A stretch of DNA of 64,000 bases from Rhinopomastus cyanomelas (lineage: Eukaryota; Chordata; Aves; Bucerotiformes; Rhinopomastidae): assembly GCA_013400115.1 (NCBI GenBank), contig VXBP01004230.1, forward strand, positions 186,001-250,000. Direction: 5' to 3'. Numbering within the stretch: position 1 is the first letter of the stretch; the number at the start of each line of letters is the position of its first letter. Below are positions 10,501-22,500 of this stretch, one piece after another. The notes beneath the pieces were generated by a model. That model had not been told where the DNA came from. It saw only the letters and a program-made list of their open reading frames with translations, and did not search any database. The position numbers were made by a program, and so were the translations under genes.

Positions 10501-13500
10501 TGTGAGAGAATGACTCAGCCTGCACTGTGTGAGGGGTTAGGAGGCATCACTATCAGGAAGTCTATGTGTAACAGAAGGAGAAATCTGGTAACAGTCTATT
10601 GAAGCAATGAGACATTTGCACAAAAACACAGAGCAAGCCAAATGATTTCTTCTAGCAGCAGAGTCTAGCTGGCAGAACCCAAACTAGGTAATTTTAAAGC
10701 AAAAGAAAAAGCCAAACATCAGACACACAAGTAAGTGAGCATACACTCAAGAGTTTGGGTTTTTCTTACACAGAAACCCACAAGAACATTACACCAAAAC
10801 CCTTCCTCCTAAAGTAGTTAGAAAATAAAACGCTTTTTAAATTAGAACCACTTTCTCCCAAACAACATACAAAGCAAGAATCAATACTGTATCTACCCAA
10901 GCATAAGTCAGATTCTCTCTTTACTATCTGCATCCAGTGGAACTTGTTCCAGCAGCACGCAGCACACATACAAAGACACGATTCCTTACTTGCTCATGTT
11001 TTTTAAGACAGTAATGCTACCACTGTGGCATTGAAACAACAATTTTGAACACGCAGCTTGGTATGGGAATATAAAGAAAAACTGTTAGAAAGCCTTTTAA
11101 TTAAAAAACATATTTAAAAAAAATCTATTTATATGTTTATTAGTCATCTAAGACCTTTACTTTCCTCAAAGCACTTTATTTCTCCTGACCTGACAAGGGA
11201 AAGAGGGCAGGCTAAGCTCTCGAATTTTTAATTGCCTAAGGTACATTCACAACGTCCTTCTGTGCATGTTGCTGGTTCCTCGAATTAGACCTTCAAACAA
11301 AAAGAGAACTGACACCATAAGAAATCACAGAATCACAAAACATTAGGGATTGGAAGGGACCTCGAAAGATCATCTAGTCCAAGCCCCTGACACAGCAGGA
11401 TCCCCTAGATCCAGTCACACAGGAACACATCCAGGTGGGTTTTAAACGTCTCCAGAGAAGGAGACTCCACAACCCCCTGGGCAGCCCCTTCCAGGGCTCT
11501 GTCACCCTCACCGTGAAGAAGTTCCTTCTCACATTTATGCAGAACCTCCTCTGTTCCAGCTCACACCCACTGCCCGTTCTCCTATCATTCGATGACACCA
11601 AGCAGAGCCTGGCTCCATCCTCCTGACACCCACCCTTCACATATTTATTGACATTAATGAGGTCACCCCTCAGTCTCCTTTTCTCCAAGCTCAAGAGACC
11701 CAGGTTCCTCAGCCTTTCCACAGAAGGGAGGTGTTCTACTCCCTTCATCATCTTTGTGGCTCTGCTCTGGACTCTCTCCAGCAGTTCTCCATCCTTCTTG
11801 AACTGAGGGGCCCAGAAGTGGACACAATAATCCAGATGCGGTCTCAAGAAGGCTGAGTAGAGGAAGAGGTGAACCTCTTTCAATCTGCTAACTACCCCCC
11901 TTCTGATCCACCTCAGGATAAACAAACTGCAGGCCTTAAACAGATTTACTAATCAAAACTCTTACTTGTATTTGCAGTGATCAACCAATGGAATTTCCTT
12001 TGCAGGAGGCTTCCCCAAGGTGTCCTAAAAATAAAGAGAATTAAAAAAAACCAAATCAGTAAGCTTTATGCAGTAAGTTCACATTTGTTTTTATTCTTGG
12101 TTAGAAACAAAGGTGAAGTCTCAAAACCCTCCCTTCCCACTTCTGAGAAAACCTTCTCTGGTGGGTCTTCACAAGTATTATGAGGAATTCCCAGGCCTTC
12201 AAACCAGGAAAAAAGTTCAGCCAGTTACACGCTGTCTGTAAGCAAACACCAGCACAAACACATTAAATGATAATGTTTAGTTGGCAGCTACTGAGTGGAA
12301 AACAGCTTGGGACAACTGACACGTGAAGCCAAGCATAACTGGCTCAGCAAAGACTGTCTGGAGAGAGCTGGACCATAGGCTAAGCGTAGAACTGAGAAGT
12401 TAAACAGTTATCAGAAAGTTATCAACAACAAGAGCAAGAAATGGAGGTGACAGAAAAAGGTTTTAAAAACCTGAGAGCATCACACAGGTAGCTCAGGGCT
12501 AGAAGGGGAAGGAGTCTGCTAATTGTGTTCTAATGGAAGAGGAGGGGATTGGCACGGATGCCTTTCTTATGTGTGCTGGTTTCCTGGAGCAAAAAGTGTA
12601 GACAGAAGAAAAATGTTTGGCCTCTCAGGCTCTAGAAGCTCCTTGCTTTCATCCATCAGAAGAGGTGCAGCCATGAGGGAACAACAAGCCTCCCCTGTGC
12701 CACAACCCTCCAACAAGATGCCTCCCAATCATCAAAGCCATCACACAACGCTACCCTTTCTGGCCTTCACTCTCAGGAGACAGACAACACCCACACACCT
12801 TTTCAGATTTCCAAGCCTGGTTCTTGGTGTACTCAGCATCAACGAGCTCTGGGTTTTCTCGGGACAGCAGAATGAGGGGATCTCTCTCAGGGCTCGTTCT
12901 ACAAAAGAAAGGCCATCAGTAACTGTCAATACACATAACTCAACACAGCCAGCAAGCCACCAGACTCAAGACCTTGCCTCTTTGTAAGGCTGACTCTGCT
13001 ATGTGCCCCAAAAGCATTTTTTAAGTGCCTGCCACACAGTTTATTTATGCCCAAGGGTATATTAACAGAAGAGAATGAGCTATGTGTACAGAAATGATTT
13101 GAGGCTCTGTTTCTTCATTTCACTTACTAAATATTTAATGTTATTATTCAAGCAATTCCCAGGACAAATCAGCAGAGATGTTGTTTCCTTGAGGCTTTAT
13201 CCCAATGGGTGCCAAATACTTTAACTCCTTTCTAAGTCAGGGAAAGCTAAGAGGTGTTAAGCATCTTCAGCACAGATCCCTGACACTCATTTAAAACAAG
13301 TTTATGACATCCCTAAGACTCACTCATCACCCTCTTCCGAGCCTACCTAGTAAGGTAACAAATCCTTCCCTATTGGGCACGGGAGAGGAGCAAAGTATTT
13401 GGTGGAACACTGTTTTCAAACTGTCACTGGGCAGAGGGCAAAAATAATCTAATCTTCTATCCCCCAACTCTCAGGTTAACTTAAAGCAAAGAATGCTTTT

Positions 13501-16500
13501 GATTCAGGGTCAAGCACTTGCATAGTGAACACAGCATTCACATCACCACGCACATCAGTACCATGTCTTTAAATATGTACCACGCATATGCAGTTCCCTT
13601 CCTTGGCAGAACAAAACAAGCTGGTTCCTAGTGTGACAGCTTTACTCATTAAGAAATAACACAGCAAATCCATCATGGCTTCTGCTTCCAGCATTAGATT
13701 GATATAATGAACTAGATGCAAACGGCATTTCTTAAGGAGAATCAACAGTGATGAAGTGCTGCTGGTACAAAATGCCTCGCTTTCCTTACTTTTATAAAAT
13801 ACATTCTGGGTTACTCTTGTTTAGGTAAGTCTTGGAGACACAGGAACTGCTGCATACAGACAGCTATCATCGCTTTCTTCTCCCAAACTACTAATGACAG
13901 GATGAGAGGAAATCATAGTATCATAGAATCATTTGGGATTGGAAGGGACCTTGAAAGATCATCTAGTCCAAGCCCCTTGCCACAGCAAGATCACCTAGAC
14001 TAAGTCACACAGGAACACATCTAGTTGGGTCTTAAACATCTCCAGTGAAGGAGATTCCACAATCTCCCTGGGCAGCCTGTTCCAGTGCTCCATCAAGCTG
14101 CACCAGGGGAGGTTTAGGTTGGATCTGTGGAAGAGGTTCCTTCCTGAAAGAGTGGCTGGGCACTGGAACAGGCTGCCCAAGGAGGTGATGGAGTCCCCAT
14201 CCCTGGAGGTGTTTAAAACAGAGTAGCTAGAGAACTTGAGGCCATGGTCTAGGGATTAGAGAGATGCTGGGATGAAGGTGGGACTTGATGATCATAGGAT
14301 CATAGGATGTTAGGGGTTGGAAGGGACCCAAGAGATCATCGAGTCCAACCCCCCTGCCAGAGCAGGACAAAACTATCCAACACANTCTATGGCAAAATCT
14401 CCTGTTCCACAAATATCCACTCACCTGGATCCTCGGAAATATCCTTTGGAGATTTTTTTCCTCCATGGCCATTTTTCTGCAGATCTGAAAACAGTTTACA
14501 CATGGCAATAAATGATTTAACACGAGCATGAAACAGCGCTCTCATCGGTTTTCACAGCATGATCGCTTTTTATTCTTCTTCATTTTTGATGGAAATTACT
14601 TTCTTCATTATAGCAGAAAAAAACCCCTCTCAGCCAGGTCCAATGAAGCAGGCTTTCCCACAAATATTGTGTTTAATTGAAAATGATACAGGTTTTCAGA
14701 GAACCTTGCAGTCAAAACAATGAATCACACATAAACCCCTCACCAAACAAAACTTGCATCCACTCTGTGCAGTGTTGCTTTACTCTCCTGTGCTTCACTG
14801 AATACAGACGGTGCAAAGCTGAGAGAGAATTTTTAACCACCACCATTTCCCATTTGAAAAACAGACAAACAACAACAAACAATGAGAAAAACTAACCTGC
14901 ACTGTATTTTGCATTTAAAGTGCTGGGGTTCACTGGCTTCCCAAATAACCTTAACTTTACATCTAAGTCAGTCCTTCATTTTATCTTCTGAAGTCCTTTA
15001 TTTCTGTCAGTGCAGTCACCTGCCTCCCTCTGGGGAAGTCTTGTCTACTTTCCTGTTGCACTTGGCTTGACATCTAGGTCCTGATACCCAAACTGATCTG
15101 CACAGGTCGAGCTTCACATCTGCCTGTACCTCAGGGACACAAATGGGGTTCCCAGCGAAAGCAAGGGTAAGGAAATGGCTTCATTATATTGCATCACATG
15201 ATGCTTCAGCTGTGAATAGACCTTTAGATTTTTGAGAGGGGAAACGTTGCATGCTGGTGTCAAGTGATTGACATCAGGGTGGGTTTTTTCTCTCGTTATG
15301 TTTCTACATTCACTCACTGTTGCTCACTTTGTCACTCTCCAGAGGAAACAGCCCCTTACTCTGCTAACAGTCAAAGATCCTAGCAAAAGAAAGACTCCCA
15401 GTCAGTCTAAGACTCAGCACAGCAATGACTCTTGATTCTTGGGAACAATTCCAGGTTTTTAATATAATAATAATAATAATACTGAAGTAAAACCTAAAAC
15501 AGTCTTTCTTTTACCCTTCCAGAAGCTTATACAGACATCCCGATCATCCCAGCACTGAAAAAACCACAGTCCTAAAGCAGTGAGAAACAAAGGAAAATAC
15601 TTCCATGTGTCAGGGGAGATAGCTGCAGGCAAAAGATAACTGCTTCTTTATTGACAAACCCTGTCTTAGCAGAAATGTTAGTCATCTGGCCATGGCAGCA
15701 TGAGGCATGCACACACTTTGCCCTTTGCATTCCTCACTAAACTGTTGGAAACTGACAGGCTAATTATAACTTCCAGTTACATCATCCAAGGTTTCCATGG
15801 AGAATTCTTCTACAGCAGTTAGGCTGTATGTAGTTAATGAGAAGCAACAGGGCAGACCACAAGCCAACAAACCAGTCTTACACCTCAGTTTGGCCCAGTG
15901 CTGCCCAGCACTACATGGCTTTTGCCATGAGTTTGTCTTGCATGAAAGCAGCCCCCCCACACACAACCATTTCCAAAACATACCTTCTGAGGTCCTCTCT
16001 CATGAGGTCCCAGCGTCCTAAACCTGTTGGGTAAATTGGCCAAACAGCTGGTCCTCCTTCCCAAAACGTCCAGGCAGGATACATGATATCATTGTATTCA
16101 GATGTCTTAAGAAAAAGGAGAATAATGTAAGAATAACAGTAATATCTACCTCAGTTTAGTGAGGCCACCAGTAATGACCATCCCTTCTGAGAGTTCTGTT
16201 GGCTTTCTGTGTTACTGTTCTGTATGCAGAGGGTAGAGCCCTGCAGTCACAGCATGTTGCTGGGGTTCACATAAAGACAACCCAATACTGAAACGTTTCA
16301 ACGATCAGGTTCTGCTCAGTGGCACCCAATGATAGGACAGAGGACAACGGGTGTGAGCTGGAACAGAGGAGATTCCACATCAGTATGAGAAGGAACTTCT
16401 TCACAGTGAAGGTCACAGAGCACTGGAAGGGGCTGTCCAGGGGGGTTGTGGAGTCTCCTTCCCTGGAGATGTTTAAAAACCACCTGGATGTGTTCCTGTG

Positions 16501-19500
16501 TGACTTGCTCTAGGTGGTCTTGCTGTGACAAGGGGATTGGAGAAGATGATCTTTCGAGGTCCCTTCCAATCCCTAATGTTCACAGAAAAGCTACATCTTG
16601 CTGCATGACAAAACAGGGCTTTTATGTTAGAAAACAACAAAAGAGGTCCACAATACAGCTGATTAATAAATAGCAGGAGACCTGAGCTCCACTCACCTTT
16701 CTATAGCCTTGCACCTCTGTGGAAAGACAGGGGTACCAATGGACACTTGGACACTTCATTTCCCAACATTTCATTCCAGCCTTCCTAGAGATCCCTTAAC
16801 AGCTCACTGTGACAAATACCCAGGTCATGTAAGAATTCTAGTTCCTTACTCCTGTTTGGATGCTTAAAACCCCATATATTACTGGGCTCCCCAGTACAAG
16901 AGGGACTTGAAAGAGTCCACCACAGAGCCATTAAATGATCAGGGGTCTGGAGCATCCGCTTCCTGATGAGAGACAGAGAGCTGTGACTATTCAGCCTGGA
17001 GAAGAGGAGACTGAGGGGCTCATGATAAATGCTTACAAATGTCTAAAGGATGTCAGGATGATGAAACCAGGCTCTTCTTGGTGGTGCCCAGTGACAGGAC
17101 AAGAGGCAATGGGCACAAACTGGAACATAGAAGGTTCAATTTAAACAGAAGGAAAAGTTATTTCATGGTGACAGTAACAGGCACCCAGAGAGGCTGTGGA
17201 GACTCCTTCTCTGGAGATATTCAAACCCTGCCTAGTTTTGATAGATGTACTATCTCCTCTAGGTGGTTCTGCTCTGGCAGGGGTGTTAGACTAGATGATC
17301 TCCAGAGGTCCCTTCCAACCCCTGACATTCTGTGATTCTATGATAAGCAGAGGCAAGATCAGCACCTAAGACAAACCCTTTAATGAAACAAGACCTGAAG
17401 CCACTTCACAGCACAAGTAATAAACTTTCTGTGCAGTTATCCATCTACCTGTCACCTGGAGATACTGGCAAGGGTCCGAGGCTGCCAAGGCAGTTAGGAG
17501 GTTGGTAGCATGACCACAGGCACTAAGGAATGGGTTTGCCATGCTCAAGAAGAAGGGGAGGGAATCTAGATGCTGTCTCCTAATGGGATTTTTCAGAGAA
17601 GATGGGAGACAGACTCAGAAGTGGAGAGACAGAAGAGAGGCAGCAGGCTGTGACTATAAGAAGGGAAAACGCAGTTAGATACTGGGAAACATGTTTTCAC
17701 TCTGATGGAGGTCAAACACTGTGGATGCCCTGTCCTTGGGGATTCTTGAATCTGGACAGGATGCAGCCCTGAGCACCTTGATCTAGTTGGTCCTGCTCTG
17801 CTTGAGGAGCTGGAATGTGTGGCTGCTTGTGGTCCCTTCCAACTGAAAGGAGTGTTTGCTCCTGTATTTCCTCCTTCTCAACTGTGCTACAAACAGGCAT
17901 TGATAACAAGCCATGACAGCTACAGCACCACCCCACAGTCAGCCTTACCAGATGCACAACTGGACAACCCTACAATTCCTTATGATGTCAGCCTTAGAAA
18001 GCCCCTGGGCCAGTGTCCTGTAGCCTTCCTCGTTCTGGTAGGGACTAACAATGCAGTGTTACAGGCTTAGGAGGGAGAGGCTGAATAGCTGCTCAGCAGA
18101 AAGAGACCTGACAAAGAAAGAGAGCCGATCGATTGGCAATCAGCAACATATCCAGTGTGCTTGGCTGGACAAGGAGGTAAATGACATCCTGGCTTGTCTC
18201 CAAAACAGCGTACGCAGCAAGAGCAGGGAAGTGACTGTCCCCCTGTACTCAGCACTGGTGAGGCCACAGCTCAAGTACCGCATTCAGGTTTGGGCACCTC
18301 AACATAAGATAGACAATGGGCTGCTGGACTGGGTCCAAAGAAAGACAACACAGTGAAGGGTCTGGAGAACACACCTTATGAGGGAGCTGAGGGTGTTTAG
18401 TCTTAAGAAAAGGAGGCTGAGAAGAGACCTTATTGCTATCTACAACTACGTGAAAGGAGGTTGTGGAGAGGTGGGTGTTGGTCTCTTCTCACAAGTAACA
18501 AGCAACAGGACAAGAGGAAATGGCATCAAGTTGCATCAGAGGAAGTCTAGGTTTGACATTAGGAGAAACTTCTTTATTGAAAGGGACATCAGGCCTTGGA
18601 ACAGGCTGGCCAGAGGGCATCAGATGGTTCAGTTGCCATCCTTGTACATGTTTAAGAGTCATGTAGATATGAAGGCACGTGTTTTAGTGGCAGACTTAGT
18701 ACAGTGGGGTTAATGGCTGGACTTGAAGGTCTTTTCCAGCCTAAACTGTTCCATGAACACTGGCTGGTTAAATGTGAGCTGTGCGTGGGCCACTGGATTT
18801 CAGTTCAGATACTGGACAGTGGTGACCAGAGAACTTAGGGTTTTGAAAAGCACCCAGGGGCAGGGTAATGAATCTTTGAAGCTGTAAAGATTAAACTCCT
18901 GCAACCTGCTCTGCATCAGTTTGGGTTCTGCTAGTCTAGAGTTACATCCATGTGATGCTCAAAGGAGCAAGACAGTCAGTTCTACTACAACATCTGGCAG
19001 TAAACACAGCTCTTGAATGACAGTGCTTGCTATGCTGCAGTGACATTCTAGAGAGAATTTTAGGACAGCTGGAGGCTACGCAATGGTTACGGCCTGTATC
19101 ACAGTTCAGACTGCATGAGCTGAAGACCTAGGTAAGATGCTACAGGTTAGCCAAAACCAAATAGGCCCTGGACTACTAAGAGCAAATTATTTATTGCTAC
19201 TTCTTTCACCATTCTATCTGCCAAGGACAGAATCATGATCAGGGCTAGGCAACAAGACGGTAGGATTTGGGCACATTAAGCACACATTAAGGCAAAGCAA
19301 GATTAACTGAAGCTTGGAGATGTAACTGTACTCTGCTGGACAGGATGAGGCACAACTCTACACTCAGGTTTAACAATGGGAGAGGTAGGAAAACATTTTC
19401 CTCCTCGAGTCTGGGAACAGAGAAGCTGAGAGTGAAAGTCTCTACATGTCTGTGTGCCTGTTTGCAGATGAAAAAGGGAATCCTCGGGGGAAAAGGTTCA

Positions 19501-22500
19501 CAGGACAGAGCAGTATCACCAAAAACAAAACAAGAAACACTTAGACCTGTAGTACTAAGAAAGAAGAGCAAAATATTGACAATAAATTAGATTAACTCTA
19601 TGACAGGTGACTGATGACCAAAAATGGTCAGCAATGATAAACCAAGGCTAAAATTTTAACAGAGGCATTGTAGCAAATGACAGTGATGCTGGCACATACC
19701 CTGTCTGGCTGAACATCTTTCCACTGTGGCAGAAGTACATGTTTTGATCCAGAATAGGAGCTAGTAAGAGGAAAAACTATTCTAGTGATTAAATCTACGG
19801 GTCTGTTTGTCAGAAAATTGGAAGTGAAAGGAAATGTAAAGAGTAAAGACTAGCAAGCAATTTTGATACAGAAAACAGGAGGAACCATCCTCAAAAATAC
19901 GTTCCCAACAGAAAGGAGGACATAAAGATCTCAGAAATGCTCAGCTTTTGAAGGTATGTGCACCTTACTGAAGGAGAAGACTGGAAGAACAGGTTGCATC
20001 CACTTGGGGACCTGGGGGTAGTCTCGCACATTGATCACCATTTCCATGTCAGGGAGGCGGCTGATGATCCCCAGAAGGAAGTGCTCAACTCCACTGCATC
20101 TGTGGAGAAACAACACAGCAAGGAGCTGTAAGGAGAAGGCAGAACCCTGCAGGATCTTGCAGGACCATAGGAGATTGGGTGCCTGAGCTGTAGCACAGTG
20201 TAGGCTGGGAACTGACAACAGAAGCTTATAAGCCCCAATGCAGGCAAAGATAATGAAGGGAGTGGAACATCTCCCTGAGGAGGAAAGGCTGAGGGAGCTT
20301 GGAAAGAAAGGAGACAGAGAGGTGACCCCATTAATGTTTATAAGCATGGAAAGGGTGGATGAAGCCAGGCTCTTCTCAGTGCCTCTTAGGACAAGGGGCA
20401 ATGGGTGTCAGCTGGAACATATGAGGTTCCACATCAATATAAGAAGAAACTTCTTCACAGTGAGGATGACAGAGCACTGGAAGGGGCTGCCCAGGGAGGT
20501 TGTGGAGTCTCCTTCTCTGGAGAGGTTTAAAACCCACCTGGACATGCTCCCGTGTGACTTGCTCTAGGTGATCCTGCTGTGGAAGGGGGATTGGACTAGA
20601 TATTTCAAGGTCCTTTCCAACCCCTAACATTTTGTGATTCTGTGAAACTCATCCTGCTAACTCTGACCTGATTTGCAGCTTTCTCTGGGATCCCATGACC
20701 AACCACAGAATCAGTAAGGCTGGACAAGGCATCCAAGATCATCAAGCCCAGCCTATGACTGAACATCACCACAATCACCTAGACCCATGGCACTAAGTGC
20801 CACATCCAGTCTGTCCTTAAACACCTCCAGGGATGGGGACTCCACCACCTCCCTGGGCAGTCTATTCCACTGTCTGATCACCTAACATCCAACCTAAAAC
20901 TCCCTCAGCACAGCTTCAGGCCCTGCCCTCTCATCCTGCCACTAGTTGCCTGAGAGAAGAGCCAGACCCCCACCTGTCTACAACTTACCTTCAGGTGGCT
21001 GCAAAGTATCACAGTATCACAGTATTATCAAGGTTGGAAGAGACCTCATAGATCATCAAGTCCAACCTGTAAAAGTGTGATAAGGTCCCCCACAAGTCCC
21101 CTATTCTCTAGGACAAACAACCCCAGCTCCCTCAGGCTCTCCTCATCAGACTTTCCTTCTCATCCTTTCACCAGTCGCATTGGTCTCCTCTGGACCAACC
21201 TACCCTGTGCACACTGAAGTGCAACAACAGTTATCTCTTGCTATGTTTAAGCTTCATGCATCATTTTCTAGGCTCCTGCTCTGACAGGAACTCTGACCTT
21301 TGAAACACCACTGTGATCAATATCTTTCAACTTGGCCAAGATGTTCTGCTCAGCTCTTACCTTGCAGGGAATAAGCAGTCCTGCTCACGGTACAATCTGT
21401 TCTTAACGATTTGGTAGTGTGTTCCAAGCTTCCGGCTCACCGTATCTGATATCATCTCCTTGGAAATGCCACCTCGAAAGGGAGCCAGGTCCTGCTTCCA
21501 GACACTGAAACAAAACAATCAACACTATTATGTAAAATAGAGAGGATACTGTGCATTAAATTACTGCAGCCCACAAAGCAGACTCCTACCTAAAACAAGC
21601 TCCATGTAACTTCCAATAGCTCTGCTACATGCGGTACAACGAATAATTTAAGTCACTTGGAAGAGCTCTTACTCACAGACTCAAAGGCCCAAACTTCACT
21701 CTCGAGTATCTGCGTGCTGTTTGCCTGAACAGAAACCCCAGCACAGGACTCTCAGTCTAAACCAACACAGTGCAGTTTTACAGCACATCCGTGTCATTGT
21801 AGCCTAAGTGACAACTGAACGATGGCAACAAACGGGCTGGAACCTTCACTCCTTGGCCACTGAGTCACAGAAGACTAGCCATAAGTAGAAGATATTATAT
21901 GTGGAAATGTACTGGTTTTCAGCATTCTGCTGCATATTCACATGCCTCCAAACCAGCCATCAAAACAAACCAAGTTTCTCAAGTGTCACACAGAGTATGT
22001 GGAGTGTATGTTTAAAGATTAGGAGAGGTCTTTAGGCTGTATGTGAATTGGAACCTAGTAAAAGACTGGAAGGCTAAACTAGAAGACTGGAAGGCTAAAC
22101 TAGAAGAGACTTTTCCTCATCAATATTTCAAGAGAAATGAAGATCAAAAAGCTTCAAACAGAGTGTACAAAGAGTTGCCCACTATGACTAAATTGATATT
22201 AATATGGCACTCAATTTCACCCCAAAATGAGTGAGCACATCTGGTACTTTTAAATAGGCAGCTTAAAGTTTGGCATCCATGCTCCTGCATTTGGAATCCT
22301 AATCCTAGAGGCAGAAGAATATGTTGCCTCTTTTAAATTCCTTCTTTTAAATAGAAAAGCTCCTTAAGGATATCAAAACCCCCAGTCCTACAATTCTTAC
22401 CCACATGGCAACGATGACTTCTGCACCTGCAGTGCTCACCACACTGCAGCCATGCTGTCACTGCCAACAGAAAGGAAGTTTAGTTTGGCTGTGTCCACAA

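Noticed and set aside
13995..14180. ORF that looks like a short CR1 protein
   Set aside because: An artefact of a minus CR1 fused to a plus CR1 by nested insertion.
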